A DNA stretch of 45,125 nucleotides from Alphaproteobacteria bacterium (lineage in GTDB: Bacteria; Pseudomonadota; Alphaproteobacteria; UBA11136): positions 1-45,125 of the forward strand of contig JADHSZ010000017.1 in NCBI GenBank assembly GCA_016776635.1, given 5' to 3'. The notes beneath the pieces are model-generated. The model was not told where the DNA came from. It searched no databases and saw only the letters and a program-made list of their open reading frames with translations. The translations under genes and the position numbers were made by a program. Shown in pieces: positions 10,756-24,014 of this stretch. Position 1 is the stretch's first letter, and each line of letters begins with the position of its first letter.

Positions 10756-12285
10756 CTAGACGAAGTTCTTTACGAAATCCTCGAGGAAGGCTTTGAGCCG
10801 GGTTTCGGTATCCTCGGAAATGGCGCCCTCATCGCGGATGACCTCCAGGATACTCGCCCCCTTGTCACGGATATCATCGAGCAGGGTCTGTTCGAAACGG
10901 GCGATGTCGCCCACCGCGATACCGTCGAGATAGCCATTCACGCCGGCGAAAATGACCACTACCTGCTCCTCAACGGGAAAGGGAGTGTATTGCGGCTGTT
11001 TCAACAGCTCGGTCAGGCGTTCGCCGCGGGCCAGAAGTTTCTGGGTCGAGGCGTCCAGGTCCGAGGCAAACTGGGCGAAGGCCGCCATTTCGCGGTACTG
11101 GGCCAGTTCCAGCTTGATGGAGCCGGCCACCTGTTTCATGGCCTTGACCTGGGCGGCGGAACCAACGCGGCTCACCGACAGGCCCACATTCACCGCCGGA
11201 CGGATGCCCTTGTAGAAAAGCTCGGTCTCGAGAAAAATCTGGCCGTCGGTGATGGAAATGACGTTGGTGGGGATATAGGCCGACACGTCGCCGGCCTGGG
11301 TTTCGATCACCGGCAGCGCCGTTAAAGACCCGGCGCCGTTGTCGTCGCCCATCTTGGCGGCGCGTTCGAGAAGGCGCGAATGAAGATAAAAGACGTCGCC
11401 GGGATAGGCTTCGCGTCCGGGCGGACGGCGCAGCAACAGCGACATCTGGCGATAGGCCACGGCCTGTTTGGAAAGGTCATCGTAGAAAATGACCGCATGC
11501 ATACCGTTGTCGCGGAAATATTCACCCATGACACAGCCGGTATAAGGCGCCAGGAACTGTAGCGGCGCGGGCTCCGACGCGGTGGCGGCGACGATGGTGG
11601 TGTATTCCATGGCGCCGTTTTCTTCCAGGGTCTTGACGATCTGGGCCACGGTGGAGCGTTTCTGGCCGACGCAGACATAGATGCAGTGCATCTTCTTGGA
11701 ATCGTCGCCGCTTTCGTTGAGGGTCTTCTGGTTGATGATGGTGTCGATGATGACGGCGGTCTTGCCGGTCTGGCGGTCGCCGATGATCAGTTCGCGCTGG
11801 CCGCGGCCGATGGGGATCAGGCTGTCGATGGCCTTCAATCCCGTCTGTACTGGCTCATGCACCGATTTACGGGGGATGATGCCCGGCGCCTTGACCTCGA
11901 CGCGGCTCATCTTGACGTCGGTGAGCGGGCCCTTGCCGTCGATGGGATTGCCGAGCCCGTCCAGGACGCGGCCGAGAAGGCCCTTGCCTACCGGGGCCTC
12001 GACGATGGCGCCGGTGCGCTTTACGGTGTCGCCTTCCTTGATGGTGCGGTCGGTGCCGAAAATAACGACACCCACATTGTCGGTTTCCAGGTTGAGCGCC
12101 ATACCCTTGATGCCGCCGGGAAATTCAACCATTTCACCGGCCTGGACGTTATCTAGCCCGTGGACGCGGGCGATGCCGTCTCCCACGGAAAGCACTTGGC
12201 CCACTTCCGATATGTCGGTGTCGGTATCGAAGTTGGCGATCTGTTGCTTGAGTATGGAAGAAATTTCCGCGGCTTGGATTTCCAT
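10756..12285 (-). CDS. atpA: ATP synthase F1 subunit alpha
   Basis: The 509-residue non-catalytic nucleotide-binding subunit. Walker A is [37 protein letters not shown] and the signature [17 protein letters not shown] are present. The ATG at 12285 is chosen because it overlaps the atpH stop (TGATG) and is directly followed by the conserved [16 protein letters not shown]; a TTG one codon upstream is unlikely to be used. Confidence 0.98.
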   Translation of the reverse strand: MEIQAAEISSILKQQIANFDTDTDISEVGQVLSVGDGIARVHGLDNVQAGEMVEFPGGIKGMALNLETDNVGVVIFGTDRTIKEGDTVKRTGAIVEAPVGKGLLGRVLDGLGNPIDGKGPLTDVKMSRVEVKAPGIIPRKSVHEPVQTGLKAIDSLIPIGRGQRELIIGDRQTGKTAVIIDTIINQKTLNESGDDSKKMHCIYVCVGQKRSTVAQIVKTLEENGAMEYTTIVAATASEPAPLQFLAPYTGCVMGEYFRDNGMHAVIFYDDLSKQAVAYRQMSLLLRRPPGREAYPGDVFYLHSRLLERAAKMGDDNGAGSLTALPVIETQAGDVSAYIPTNVISITDGQIFLETELFYKGIRPAVNVGLSVSRVGSAAQVKAMKQVAGSIKLELAQYREMAAFAQFASDLDASTQKLLARGERLTELLKQPQYTPFPVEEQVVVIFAGVNGYLDGIAVGDIARFEQTLLDDIRDKGASILEVIRDEGAISEDTETRLKAFLEDFVKNFV

Positions 12286-12845
12286 CAACCAATTCCCTTC
12301 ATGGCGAGCTGTAGGTTTTGCAGTTTGGTGCGCAGTGAGCTGTCGAGCATGCGTGATCCGATGCGAACGATCAGGCCGCCGATAATCGACTCATCCACTG
12401 TCTGGTTAACGCTGACGTCTTGTCCCACGCCCTTTTTCAAGGCGCTCTTGAGAGACTTCACCTGAGTCTCGCTCAGGGCCTTGGCGGAGGTCACCTCGGC
12501 GCTCATCTCGCCGCGTTTTTCGGCCAACAGGGCGAAAAAAGCGTCGATGATGGCGGACAGGGAGAGAAGACGGTGATTGCTGGCGACCACGGCCACGAAA
12601 CGCTGGGTCAGGTCGCTGATTTTAGCTTTGTGGAGAACCGCCGCCAGCGCTTTTCCCTGGTCCTCGCGCGCGAGAACCGGACTGCGCAACAGGCGGGCAA
12701 GGTCGTCACAGCCGGCGATCATGGCCTCGATACTGCGAAGATCACCCTCCACCGCGTCTAAGACCTTGCCCTCTTCGGCAAGATCGAACAGAGCGGCGGC
12801 GTAACGCAGGGAAATCTGTGATTGACCTGAGGCTCCGGATGACAC
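12285..12845 (-). CDS. atpH: ATP synthase F1 subunit delta
   Basis: The peripheral-stalk subunit linking F1 to the b subunits. From the GTG at 12845 the product is 186 residues, the usual size, beginning [25 protein letters not shown] and ending with the conserved [27 protein letters not shown]. The frame stays open to a TTG at 12926, but that would add 27 residues absent from the family and lie on the predicted -10 and terminator. A GGGGA stretch lies about 10 bases before the GTG. First gene of the atp operon; its stop overlaps the atpA start. Confidence 0.93.
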   Translation of the reverse strand: MSSGASGQSQISLRYAAALFDLAEEGKVLDAVEGDLRSIEAMIAGCDDLARLLRSPVLAREDQGKALAAVLHKAKISDLTQRFVAVVASNHRLLSLSAIIDAFFALLAEKRGEMSAEVTSAKALSETQVKSLKSALKKGVGQDVSVNQTVDESIIGGLIVRIGSRMLDSSLRTKLQNLQLAMKGIG

Positions 12846-12915
12846 CTGACGTGGTCCCCTTTTCTCCCCCGAACTTCCCTCTGACTTTCCCCAGAGCGGG
12901 AGAGCTAACTCATTG

Positions 12916-12921
12916 ATTATA
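12916..12921 (-). promoter_or_regulatory. Perfect TATAAT -10 element upstream of atpH
   Basis: On the minus strand TATAAT (plus-strand ATTATA at 12916-12921) lies 71 bases before the chosen atpH start. No good -35 is seen at 17 bases. It abuts the T-run of the predicted priA terminator, so the atp operon probably starts its own transcript here. Confidence 0.4.
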
Positions 12922-12923
12922 AA

Positions 12924-12958
12924 CAAAAATGCCCCATAGCGGGGGAACCCCTTAGGGC
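12924..12958 (-). terminator. Predicted intrinsic terminator after priA
   Basis: Reading the minus strand, GCCC...AGGGG-TTC-CCCC...GGGC forms a stem (12931-12958) with an internal mismatch bubble, followed by ATTTTTGTTT. It separates priA from the atp operon. Confidence 0.55.
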
Positions 12959-13045
12959 AAAGCCAGCGATACCTAACATAGCCTTATTGCCGTTGCAACC
13001 GGACTCACACTCTAAGGGCCAGTGACGGCCCCTCCGGGGCAATGG

Positions 13046-15292
13046 TTAAAGAAAGCTGTAGGGGTCAATATCGATGCGAACCCGCACATGTGTGGGGATT
13101 TTTATCGCTCCCAGCCAGCTTTTCATCAGCCCCGGCACGTTGCTGCGGCGCGGCGCCTTCAATAACAGACGCCAACGTGTCCGGCCATGAAGAACGGTCA
13201 GCGGCGCCGGGGCGGGGCCGAGAATCTCCACCTCTTTTATCTGCGGTGCGGCGCGGCGCAGGCGCCGGGCCGTGGCCTCCACCGTCGCGGCGTCGGGGCC
13301 CGAAACGATCACCGCCGCCAGCCGTCCGAAAGGCGGCAGGGCAAAGGCTTGCCGTTGTGTAGCCTCGGCTTCGAGAAAGGCGTCCCGCTGGCCCGAGACC
13401 AGCGCTTCCATGACCGGGTGTTCGGGCATATAGGTCTGGAGGAAAACCCTGCCCGGCCGTGATTCTCGCCCGGCGCGCCCCGCCACCTGGTGGAGAAGCT
13501 GGAAGGTGCGTTCGGCGGCACGCAGGTCGCCGCCGGCCAGGCCAAGGTCGGCATCCACCACGCCGACCAGGGTCAGTCCGGGAAAATGATGACCCTTGGC
13601 GATGATCTGGGTGCCGATCAGAAGGTCGATCTCGTGATCCCGCACCCGCGAGAGAACCTCCGCCGCGGCTTGCGCTCCGCCCGCCATGTCGCTGGCGATA
13701 ACCGCAAGCCGCTGGTCCGGGAACAGGCCGCCTGCTTCCTCGGCCAGCCGCTCCACGCCGGGACCACAGGTGGCCAGGGTGTCTTCGCCGCCGCATTGGG
13801 GGCAGGACTCGGGCGGCGGCAGGCGATAGCCGCAATGGTGACAGATAAGGCCCTGCGGCGCGCGGTGGGTGACCAGCCAGGCGGTACAGTTGGGGCATGA
13901 AAAACGATGGCCGCATGTGCGGCACAGTGTCAGCGGCGCATAGCCGCGGCGGTTGAGGAACAGCATGGCCTGTTCGCCGCGCGCGAAAACAGCCGCCAGG
14001 GCTTCACGCAAGGACGGGGACAGCCATTGCCCGGTCTCCGGGCCTTGGCTGCGCATGTCGATGGCCGTCACCTCGGGCATGATGGCGCCGCCGTGGCGGT
14101 CGGGAAGGTGAACCCGCTCATAGCGCCCTTCCTCCACATTGACGGTGGTTTCCAGGGATGGCGTGGCCGACACCAGCACCACCGGACAGGCCGCCTCGCG
14201 CCCCCGCACCACGGCCATGTCGCGGGCGTGATAGATGACGCCTTCTTCCTGTTTGTAGGCGGCCTCGTGTTCCTCGTCGACAATGATCAGGCCGAGATCG
14301 GCAAAGGGCAGGAACAGGGCTGAACGCGCGCCCACCACCACTGCCGCGCCATGATCGGCCGCCGCGCGCCAGGTCGCCCGCCGCTTGCCCTGTGCCAGCT
14401 CCGAATGCCAGACCGCCGGGGCGACGCCGAAACGCTCCGTGAAACGTTCCAGCCATTGTCCGGCCAGGGCGATCTCCGGCACCAGAACCAGCACCTGTCG
14501 GCCCCGTTTCACCGCCGCCGCCACGGCCTCGAAATAGACTTCCGTCTTGCCCGACCCGGTAACGCCGTCCACCAGGGTCACCGAGAACCCGTCCCCGTCC
14601 ACCTTGCGGCACAGCGTCTCGGCCGCCCTCTCCTGATCTGCCGACAGCGTCGGTCCCGCCCGCTCGGTATCGGGGGTGGCGAAAGGGGTTGGCGGCGCGC
14701 AGGCCACCTCCAACAGAGCCCCGGCCTTGGCCAGTCCCCGCACCACACCGGCCCCGGTTTCGGCGCGCCGCGCCAGCTCCGCCGCGCCCAGCGGCGTGCT
14801 TTCACTCGCCGTCTCGAGAATCCGTTTGCGCGCCGCCGTCATGCGCAGGTCTTCAGGTGTGGTCTTTGCCCGCACATAGCCCGTCATTCCCGCCGCGGGG
14901 TCGAGGGCCTTGGGCACGCTCATGGCCATGCGCAGCATCGATCCCAGCGGCGCGCAGGTATAGGCGGCGGCCCAGTCGATGAAACGGGCGATATCGGCGG
15001 GCAGGGGCGGCGCGTCGCGGCGGGCGATCACCTGTTTGAGCTTTTTCGCGTCCACCGCTTCGCCCCCGGTCCCCTCTGCCGTGGGATCACAGGACCAGAC
15101 ACAGCCGGTGCGTTCGCGTCCGGCAAAGGGTACGCGCACGAAATCGCCCTCCTTGAGGGGAGGCTCCAGCTCGTCCAGATAATCGTAGGCGCGGTCCAGC
15201 GGCAGCGGCAACAGCACCCGGACCCGGCGCGGCGGCGGGGCCGTGGCGGTCTTGCCGGAGGCGTTAGATGAACTGGAATGGCGTGGCGGCAT
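13046..15292 (-). CDS. priA: Primosomal protein N' (replication restart helicase PriA)
   Basis: The 748-residue superfamily-2 helicase that reloads the replisome at stalled forks. Domains in order: N-terminal 3'-DNA-end-binding domain (VRVLLPLPLDRAYDYLD), winged-helix region, helicase core with Walker A DGVTGSGKTEVYFEA (about 230-245) and DEEH box (IIVDEEHEAAYKQEEG), zinc-binding insert with eight cysteines (CRTCG..CPNC..CHHCG..CPQCG), then motif V/VI (IGTQIIAKGHHFP, HQVAGRAGR) and the C-terminal domain ending DIDPYSFL. All key motifs are intact. Diverges from DUF484-xerC, an arrangement common in alphaproteobacteria. Confidence 0.97.
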   Translation of the reverse strand: MPPRHSSSSNASGKTATAPPPRRVRVLLPLPLDRAYDYLDELEPPLKEGDFVRVPFAGRERTGCVWSCDPTAEGTGGEAVDAKKLKQVIARRDAPPLPADIARFIDWAAAYTCAPLGSMLRMAMSVPKALDPAAGMTGYVRAKTTPEDLRMTAARKRILETASESTPLGAAELARRAETGAGVVRGLAKAGALLEVACAPPTPFATPDTERAGPTLSADQERAAETLCRKVDGDGFSVTLVDGVTGSGKTEVYFEAVAAAVKRGRQVLVLVPEIALAGQWLERFTERFGVAPAVWHSELAQGKRRATWRAAADHGAAVVVGARSALFLPFADLGLIIVDEEHEAAYKQEEGVIYHARDMAVVRGREAACPVVLVSATPSLETTVNVEEGRYERVHLPDRHGGAIMPEVTAIDMRSQGPETGQWLSPSLREALAAVFARGEQAMLFLNRRGYAPLTLCRTCGHRFSCPNCTAWLVTHRAPQGLICHHCGYRLPPPESCPQCGGEDTLATCGPGVERLAEEAGGLFPDQRLAVIASDMAGGAQAAAEVLSRVRDHEIDLLIGTQIIAKGHHFPGLTLVGVVDADLGLAGGDLRAAERTFQLLHQVAGRAGRESRPGRVFLQTYMPEHPVMEALVSGQRDAFLEAEATQRQAFALPPFGRLAAVIVSGPDAATVEATARRLRRAAPQIKEVEILGPAPAPLTVLHGRTRWRLLLKAPRRSNVPGLMKSWLGAIKIPTHVRVRIDIDPYSFL

Positions 15293-15379
15293 GGTCTACA
15301 CTCTATTCAAGAGTTGCGGCGGGTCAAAGGGGCCATGCCATGACCGGGACAAACAGTCTCACTTATCAGAGAAGGATCA

Positions 15380-16111
15380 ATGGAAAGGCGCAAACAAACG
15401 GCGACCAGAAACCAGACCGGAACTCCCGAGGATTCCGGCCCGTCACCCGCCACAACAGAGGCCGATGACGTAACCGGGGCCCAGGTGGCCGACTATCTCC
15501 GCGCTCATCCTGATTTTCTTTCCAGCCATTCCGATCTGTTGCGCACGCTCACCCCGCCGCCCCGTTACGAGGGCGGCAATGTGGTGGACATGCAGGCCTT
15601 CATTATCGAACGTCTGCGCACCGATCACGACGATCTTCTTACCACCAGCCGGGGCAACATGGCCGGCCAGTCGCGGGTGCACGAGGCCGTGCTTGCCTTT
15701 CTTTCCGCCCGCAGCCTCGAACATCTGGTGCATCTCGTCACCACCGATCTTGCGGTGATCCTGGGCCTCGATGTGGTGGTTCTCTGCGTGGAAAGCGCGG
15801 AGGCGGAATCCGCCGCCGGGGTGCGGGTGCTGGCGCCGGGCACCGTCAATCGCCTGCTCGATGGTGGCCACGAGATACGTCTCGACGGCGAGACAGAGGC
15901 CGATCCCGCTGTCTATGGCGGCATGGGGTCTCTGGTGCGCTCCCAGGCCCTGATCCGGCTCGAATTCGGGGGCAGGGACTCCACCGGTCTGCTGGCGCTG
16001 GGCTCGCGCGAGGAAGGTAAATTCCACGCCCGTCAGGGCAAGGAACTGCTCACTTTCCTGGCCCGCGTCATCGAATGCAGTGTGCGTTCATGGCTCGGCC
16101 GTCTGCAATAG
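15380..16111 (+). CDS. DUF484 family protein
   Basis: 243 residues, soluble. After a low-complexity polar leader (about 1-30), the family core starts at QVADYLRAHPDFLSSHSDLLRTLTPP, followed by DMQAFIIERLRTDHDDL and a GAF-like half (HLVHLVTTDLAVILGLDVVVLC ... ALGSREEGKFHARQGKELLTFLARVIE). DUF484 genes are regularly found directly upstream of xerC, as here (22-base overlap with the chosen xerC start), but their biochemical role is not established. Divergently transcribed from priA across an 87-base gap. Confidence 0.9.
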   Translation: MERRKQTATRNQTGTPEDSGPSPATTEADDVTGAQVADYLRAHPDFLSSHSDLLRTLTPPPRYEGGNVVDMQAFIIERLRTDHDDLLTTSRGNMAGQSRVHEAVLAFLSARSLEHLVHLVTTDLAVILGLDVVVLCVESAEAESAAGVRVLAPGTVNRLLDGGHEIRLDGETEADPAVYGGMGSLVRSQALIRLEFGGRDSTGLLALGSREEGKFHARQGKELLTFLARVIECSVRSWLGRLQ

Positions 16112-17058
16112 CCGGCCCCGATCCCGATCCTCTCCTCGCATCCGATCTGCAAGGCGCCGTTTCGGCGTGGCGGGCCTGGCTCGAAAGCGAACGCCGCGCC
16201 TCGCCCCATACTCTGGCCGCCTATGACCGGGATTTAAACGGGTTTCTCGGATTCCTCGGCGGCCATCTTGGCGGTGAAGTGGGCCTTACCCATCTGACGG
16301 ATCTGCGTGCGGCGGATTTCCGGGCCTGGCTGGCGCGCCGGGTGACGCGGGGCTTACAGGCCTCCTCCACGGCCCGCGCTTTGTCCGTGGTGCGGGGTTT
16401 TTTCCGGTTTCTCGAGCGCCGCAATATTCTCCATAACCCGGCCATTCATTCCCTGCGTACGCCGAAACTGCCCCATCATGTGCCCAAGGCCCTTGAGGTC
16501 CAGGATGCGGTGGATTTGGTGGCGGCCACCGGCGATTCCTATGGGCTGGGCCCGCCCTGGGTGGAGAAGCGCGACCTCGCCTTGTTCACCCTCATCTATG
16601 GCTGCGGCCTGCGTATCGGCGAGGCGCTGGGGCTCGACCGCCGCCATATGCCGCAGAGCGACCGCATGACCATTGACGGCAAGGGCGGCAAACAGCGCGT
16701 GGTGCCGGTGCTGCCCGTTGTGAAAAAGGCGCTGGAAGACTATCTCGCCGCCTGTCCCTTTGCATACGGCCCCGATGATCCCCTGTTTGTGGGGGTGCGC
16801 GGCAAGCGCCTGCAGGCGGCCATGGCGCAGAAACGCCTGCGCGAGTTGCGGCCCCTGCTGGGTCTGCCGGAAACCGCCACCCCCCACGCCCTGCGCCACA
16901 GCTTTGCCACCCATTTACTGGCCGGGGGCGGGGATTTGCGCGCCATCCAGGAGCTTCTCGGCCATGCCTCGCTGAGCACCACCCAGCGCTATACCGATGT
17001 GGACACCGAACATCTGCGCGGCGTTTATCGCGCCGCCCATCCCAGGGCAAGAAATTAA
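16090..17058 (+). CDS. xerC: Tyrosine recombinase XerC
   Basis: A 322-residue tyrosine recombinase that, with XerD, resolves chromosome dimers at dif. The N-terminal SAM-like DNA-binding domain (ESERRASPHTLAAYDRDLNGFLGFL) and catalytic domain are complete: Arg in GCGLRIGEALGL, Lys in GKGGKQRVVPVLP, HxxR in PHALRHSFATHLLAGGGDLRAIQELLGH, and the nucleophile Tyr in LSTTQRYTDVD. The ATG at 16090 gives MARPSAIAGP...; an in-frame ATG at 16075 would add five residues. No mobile-element context, so it is the housekeeping enzyme. Confidence 0.95.
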   Translation: MARPSAIAGPDPDPLLASDLQGAVSAWRAWLESERRASPHTLAAYDRDLNGFLGFLGGHLGGEVGLTHLTDLRAADFRAWLARRVTRGLQASSTARALSVVRGFFRFLERRNILHNPAIHSLRTPKLPHHVPKALEVQDAVDLVAATGDSYGLGPPWVEKRDLALFTLIYGCGLRIGEALGLDRRHMPQSDRMTIDGKGGKQRVVPVLPVVKKALEDYLAACPFAYGPDDPLFVGVRGKRLQAAMAQKRLRELRPLLGLPETATPHALRHSFATHLLAGGGDLRAIQELLGHASLSTTQRYTDVDTEHLRGVYRAAHPRARN

Positions 17059-17095
17059 GAGCCGGAAAATCGAAGAATAAGACGCCGCACCGCCT

Positions 17096-17353
17096 TCACG
17101 CCTTGTTGTTGCCTTCCATCCAGGCCCGGCTTTTCTCCCGGGCTGCGGCGATTTTGTGCCCCAGTTTGGGGTGGTGTCGTTCCAGCCGCTCCAACAGCCG
17201 TCCCGCCCAGGGTTCCTCCACGGCAAGGACGAACAGCCCGAGGAGAAAAAACAGAACGCCCTGAAGGATAGGCAAAAACAGGCCCGCCACGCCCAGGGCC
17301 AGCAATGCGTAGCCGAGAATCCGCAGGAGCAGCCGTCTTAAGTGTTTGCGCAT
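17096..17353 (-). CDS. Small two-helix membrane protein (PGPGW/DUF454-like)
   Basis: 85 residues from the ATG at 17353. A basic start (MRKHLRRLLLRILG) leads into two closely spaced hydrophobic segments (YALLALGVAGLFLPI and GVLFFLLGLFVLAV), then a polar, basic tail (WAGRLLERLERHHPKLGHKIAAAREK). The pattern resembles small inner-membrane proteins with a GxxGLFLPxxxG hairpin. The function is unknown. A longer frame back to 17488 runs over the lpdA end and has no protein-like character, so it is not used. Confidence 0.7.
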   Translation of the reverse strand: MRKHLRRLLLRILGYALLALGVAGLFLPILQGVLFFLLGLFVLAVEEPWAGRLLERLERHHPKLGHKIAAAREKSRAWMEGNNKA

Positions 17354-17383
17354 AATCCCGTTGCCGCATGTTCTTGTTGCCGC

Positions 17384-17407
17384 GCGGTGGCGCGGTGGCG
17401 CGGTGGC
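17384..17407. repeat. Tandem 8-bp repeat GCGGTGGC x3
   Basis: Three exact head-to-tail copies (17384-17391, 17392-17399, 17400-17407) in the gap between lpdA and the small membrane protein gene. Confidence 0.9.
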
Positions 17408-17430
17408 GGGGCGTATCAGGTGATTGCGGC

Positions 17431-18885
17431 TTAGATATGCAGCGCCCGGCCATCCACGGCCAGGGCCGCTTCCTTGACCGCCTCGCACAGGGTGGGGTGG
17501 CCGTGACAGCTGCGGGCGATATCCTCCGCCGAACCGCCGAATTCCATTACCGCCACCGCCTCGTGGATCAGGGTGCCGGCGTCGGGGCCAATGATATGGA
17601 CCCCCAACACGCGGTCGCTCTTCTTATCGGCGATGATCTTGACCATGCCGTCGCTTTCCCCGGTACAGCGCGCGCGGCTGTTGGCGGCGAAGGGGAACTT
17701 GCCCACGTTATAGGCGATTCCGGCTTCTTTGAGTTCCTCCTCGGTTTTGCCCACGGTGGCCACTTCGGGCCAAGTATAAACGATGCCGGGGATCACGTCG
17801 TAATTCACATGGGCGCTTTGCCCGGCCAGGATTTCAGCCACCGCCACGCCCTCGTCCTCGGCCTTATGGGCCAGCATGGGACCGGCGATGACGTCGCCGA
17901 TGGCGTAGACGCCCTCCACGTTGGTCTTGAAATGGGCATCGGTCTTGATGCGGCCCTGTTCGTCCAGTTCCACCCCGGCGTCTTCCAGCCCCACGCCCGC
18001 GGTGCGCGGCCGCCGCCCAATGGCGGAAAGAACAATATCGGCGGTGAGTTTCTCGGCCTTGCCCCCGCTCGCGGGCTCCAGCGTCAGGTTGATGCCCTTG
18101 GCGCTGGTCTTGGCTGCCGTCACTTTGGTGGAGAGTTTGAAGGTCATGCCCTGCTTTTCGAGCACCTTCTTGAACTGCTTGCCTATTTCCAGGTCCATCA
18201 GGGGCACGATACGGTCGAGGAATTCCACCACCGTCACCTTCGCCCCCAGCCGCCGCCATACCGAGCCCAGCTCGAGCCCGATATAGCCGCCGCCCACCAC
18301 CACCATGTGCTTGGGCACGGATTTGAGGGCCAGTGCGCCGGTGGAGGAGACGATGCGTTTTTCATCAATGTCGACGCCGGGCAGGGGCGTCACCTCGGAG
18401 CCGGTGGCGATGACGATGTTCTTGGCGCTCAGGGTCTTGGACCCGCCGCCGCCGCTGAGGCTTACCTTCACCTTGCCGCCGCCGGCCAAGACTCCCTTGC
18501 CCTTGATGTAGGCGATCTTGTTTTTCTTGAACAGGAACTCGATGCCCTGGGTGAGGTCGCCCACCACCTTGTTCTTGCGCCCCATCATGGCCTTGAGGTC
18601 GAGCGCCACCTTGCCTGTCTTGATGCCATGATCGCCCAGGCCATGGGCGGCCTCCTCGAACAGTTCCGAAGACTGCAACAGCGCTTTCGACGGGATACAG
18701 CCCACGTTGAGACAGGTGCCGCCCAGGGCGCCCCGTGACTCCACACAGGCCGTCTTGAGACCCAGCTGGGCGGCGCGGATGGCGCATACATAGCCCCCCG
18801 GCCCGCCGCCGATAATCACCAGGTCAAAAGGACCGTCGTCTTTCGCGCCGGAATCGGCGAGTGCTTTCTTCTTTGCCGTTGCCAT
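17431..18885 (-). CDS. lpdA: Dihydrolipoyl dehydrogenase (E3 of 2-oxoglutarate dehydrogenase)
   Basis: A 484-residue FAD flavoenzyme that reoxidises dihydrolipoamide of the E2 subunit and makes NADH. FAD-binding VIIGGGPGGYVCAIRAAQLG, the redox-active disulfide GGTCLNVGCIPSK, the NAD-binding VVVGGGYIGLELGSVWRRLG, the FAD site YAIGDV and the catalytic His-Glu pair in CHGHPTLCEAVKEAAL are all present. A basic leader (MATAKKKALAD) precedes the fold. Last enzyme gene of sucCDAB-lpdA, so dedicated mainly to 2-oxoglutarate dehydrogenase. Confidence 0.96.
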   Translation of the reverse strand: MATAKKKALADSGAKDDGPFDLVIIGGGPGGYVCAIRAAQLGLKTACVESRGALGGTCLNVGCIPSKALLQSSELFEEAAHGLGDHGIKTGKVALDLKAMMGRKNKVVGDLTQGIEFLFKKNKIAYIKGKGVLAGGGKVKVSLSGGGGSKTLSAKNIVIATGSEVTPLPGVDIDEKRIVSSTGALALKSVPKHMVVVGGGYIGLELGSVWRRLGAKVTVVEFLDRIVPLMDLEIGKQFKKVLEKQGMTFKLSTKVTAAKTSAKGINLTLEPASGGKAEKLTADIVLSAIGRRPRTAGVGLEDAGVELDEQGRIKTDAHFKTNVEGVYAIGDVIAGPMLAHKAEDEGVAVAEILAGQSAHVNYDVIPGIVYTWPEVATVGKTEEELKEAGIAYNVGKFPFAANSRARCTGESDGMVKIIADKKSDRVLGVHIIGPDAGTLIHEAVAVMEFGGSAEDIARSCHGHPTLCEAVKEAALAVDGRALHI

Positions 18886-18920
18886 CTGTTTTCTCTTCCC
18901 TTATCAGCCGCGTCCGCCGC

Positions 18921-20192
18921 TCACATATCGAGCAGGATACGTTGCGGATCTTCGATACATTCCTTGACCCTGACCAGGAAGGTCACGGCCTCGCGTCCGT
19001 CGATGATGCGGTGGTCGTAGGACAGCGCCAGATACATCATGGGACGGATTTCCACCTTGTCGCCCACGGCCACGGGGCGCGGCTGTGTCTTGTGCATGCC
19101 GAGAATGGCCGATTGCGGGGCGTTGAGGATGGGCGTGGACATGAGCGACCCGTAAATACCGCCATTGGAAATGGTAAAGGTGCCCTCGGAAAGATCATCC
19201 ATGGAGAGCTTGCCGTCGCGGGCCTTGAGCGCGAATTCGTAAAGGGCGGCTTCGAATCCGGCAAAGCTGAGACGGTCGGCGTCGCGCACCACCGGCACCA
19301 CCAGCCCCTGGGGCGAGCCCACGGCGATACCGATATTGTAATAGTTCTTGTAGATGATCTCGTTGCCGTCGATCTCACCGTTGACGGCGGGAATTTCCTT
19401 CAGCCCCACAATGGCCGCCTTGGCGAAAAATGACATAAAGCCGAGACGTGTCCCGTGTTTCTTCTCGAAGTCTTCGCGGTACTGCTTGCGCACCGCCAAC
19501 AGGTTGGTCATGTCCACCTCGTTGAAGGTGGTGAGCATGGCTGCCGTGTTCTGGGCCTCCTTCAGGCGCTCGGCGATGCGCTGGCGCAGCCGCGACATGC
19601 GCACCCGTTCTTCCCTCGGTCCCGCCACCGCGGGGGCTGCCGCTTCTTCCGCGGATTCGGAGGCAGGTGCGGGGGCAGGGGCGGCCGATGCCGCCTCGCG
19701 GTTTTCCAGATAAGCCAGCACGTCGCCCTTGGTGAGGCGGCCGTCCTTGCCGCTGCCGGTAATGGCCGACGGGTCGACGTTGTTCTCCTCCACCAGTTTG
19801 CGCACCGCCGGTGACAAGGCAGGCGCCGCTCCGCCCTTTTCTGCTTCAGGCGCGGGCGCGGGCGCAGGGGCGGGAGCTGCGGTAATGGGGGCGGCCTTGG
19901 TTTCCTCGTTGACGGGGGCCTTGCCGCCATCCTTCTTGGGCTTGGCCGCGGAGGCATCGCCGTCGATAACGCCCAGCACCGCGCCCACCTCCACCTCGGC
20001 GCCGGTTTCGGCGCGGATTTCGCTGAGCACGCCAGAGGTCGGTGCATAGACCTCCAGCGAGACCTTATCGGTCTCCAGCACCAACAGCGTTTCGTCCGCT
20101 TCCACGGCGTCGCCCTGAGACTTGGCCCATTCGGCTACCGTGGCTTCACTTACCGATTCGCCGAGCACGGGTACCGTGATTTCCGTCGACAT
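18921..20192 (-). CDS. sucB: Dihydrolipoyllysine succinyltransferase (E2 of 2-oxoglutarate dehydrogenase)
   Basis: A 423-residue E2 that transfers succinyl from lipoate to CoA and forms the complex core. One lipoyl domain (residues 1-77, lipoyl lysine K43 in ETDKVSLEV), an Ala/Pro-rich linker, the E3-binding domain ([20 protein letters not shown]...[13 protein letters not shown]), a second linker, and the catalytic domain ending [17 protein letters not shown] with the active-site His and Asp. The [21 protein letters not shown] stretch identifies the succinyltransferase type rather than acetyl. 11 bases after sucA. Confidence 0.97.
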   Translation of the reverse strand: MSTEITVPVLGESVSEATVAEWAKSQGDAVEADETLLVLETDKVSLEVYAPTSGVLSEIRAETGAEVEVGAVLGVIDGDASAAKPKKDGGKAPVNEETKAAPITAAPAPAPAPAPEAEKGGAAPALSPAVRKLVEENNVDPSAITGSGKDGRLTKGDVLAYLENREAASAAPAPAPASESAEEAAAPAVAGPREERVRMSRLRQRIAERLKEAQNTAAMLTTFNEVDMTNLLAVRKQYREDFEKKHGTRLGFMSFFAKAAIVGLKEIPAVNGEIDGNEIIYKNYYNIGIAVGSPQGLVVPVVRDADRLSFAGFEAALYEFALKARDGKLSMDDLSEGTFTISNGGIYGSLMSTPILNAPQSAILGMHKTQPRPVAVGDKVEIRPMMYLALSYDHRIIDGREAVTFLVRVKECIEDPQRILLDM

Positions 20193-20203
20193 GTTCTTTC
20201 CCC

Positions 20204-23104
<2,901 letters not shown>

Positions 23105-23138
23105 AACGGTTCTCTTGGCTCTCTCCGGCGTCCAGGGC

Positions 23139-24014
23139 TCAGCCCTTGATGGCGGCAAGAATGGTGGTGCCGATATCGGCGGGTGATTCCGAGACCGCCA
23201 CACCGGCGCTTTTCAGACATTCGATCTTGTCGTCGGCGCCGCCCTTGCCGCCGGAAATGATGGCTCCGGCATGGCCCATGCGCCGTCCCGGCGGAGCGGT
23301 ACGGCCGGCGATGAAGCTGGCCACCGGTTTCCTGACCTTGGACGATTTGAGGAACGCCGCGGCGTCTTCTTCCGCCGAGCCGCCGATCTCGCCGATCATG
23401 ACGATGGCTTCGGTATCCTTGTCGCCGAGGAAAAGCTCCAGACAGTCTATGAAATTGGTGCCGTTGATGGGGTCGCCGCCGATACCGATACAGGTGGACT
23501 GGCCCAGCCCCACGGCGCTGGTCTGGGCTACCGCTTCGTAGGTCAGGGTGCCGGAACGGGACACAATGCCCACCTTACCGGCTTTATGAATATGGCCCGG
23601 CATGATGCCGATCTTGCATTGGTCGGGGGTGATGACGCCGGGGCAGTTGGGGCCCACCAGGCGCGATGTGGAGGTTCCCAGAACCCGTTTCACCCGCACC
23701 ATATCGTATACGGGAATGCCTTCGGTGATACAGACGACAAGCTCGACACCGGCATCCACGGCCTCGAGGATGGCGTCGGCGGCAAACGGCGGCGGCACAT
23801 AGATGACGCTGGCATTGGCCTTGGTCTTCTTGACCGCTTCGGCCACCGTGTCGAAGACCGGCAGATCGAGATGGGTGGTGCCGCCCTTGCCCGGCGTCAC
23901 CCCGCCCACCATTTTGGTGCCGTACGCAATGGCCTGTTCGGAATGGAAGGTACCCTGGGAGCCGGTGAAGCCCTGGCAGATCACTTTCGTCTTGGAATTA
24001 ACCAGAACCGCCAT
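23139..24014 (-). CDS. sucD: Succinate-CoA ligase subunit alpha, copy 1
   Basis: 291 residues. Binds CoA ([29 protein letters not shown]) and carries the phosphohistidine H248 in RRMGHAGAI; the [10 protein letters not shown] segment is standard. Together with SucC it converts succinyl-CoA to succinate with nucleotide formation. The start overlaps the sucC stop by one base and has a strong AAGGAGG ribosome site. Because it lies in one operon with sucA, sucB and lpdA and has the consensus motifs, this is the housekeeping copy. Confidence 0.97.
   Translation of the reverse strand: MAVLVNSKTKVICQGFTGSQGTFHSEQAIAYGTKMVGGVTPGKGGTTHLDLPVFDTVAEAVKKTKANASVIYVPPPFAADAILEAVDAGVELVVCITEGIPVYDMVRVKRVLGTSTSRLVGPNCPGVITPDQCKIGIMPGHIHKAGKVGIVSRSGTLTYEAVAQTSAVGLGQSTCIGIGGDPINGTNFIDCLELFLGDKDTEAIVMIGEIGGSAEEDAAAFLKSSKVRKPVASFIAGRTAPPGRRMGHAGAIISGGKGGADDKIECLKSAGVAVSESPADIGTTILAAIKG

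Noticed and set aside
12846..12926. Longer atpH from a TTG at 12926
   Set aside because: Adds residues absent from delta subunits and runs over the TATAAT and terminator.
16090..17058. xerC as a sign of an integrated element
   Set aside because: Housekeeping position after DUF484 and beside priA, no attachment repeats or phage genes.
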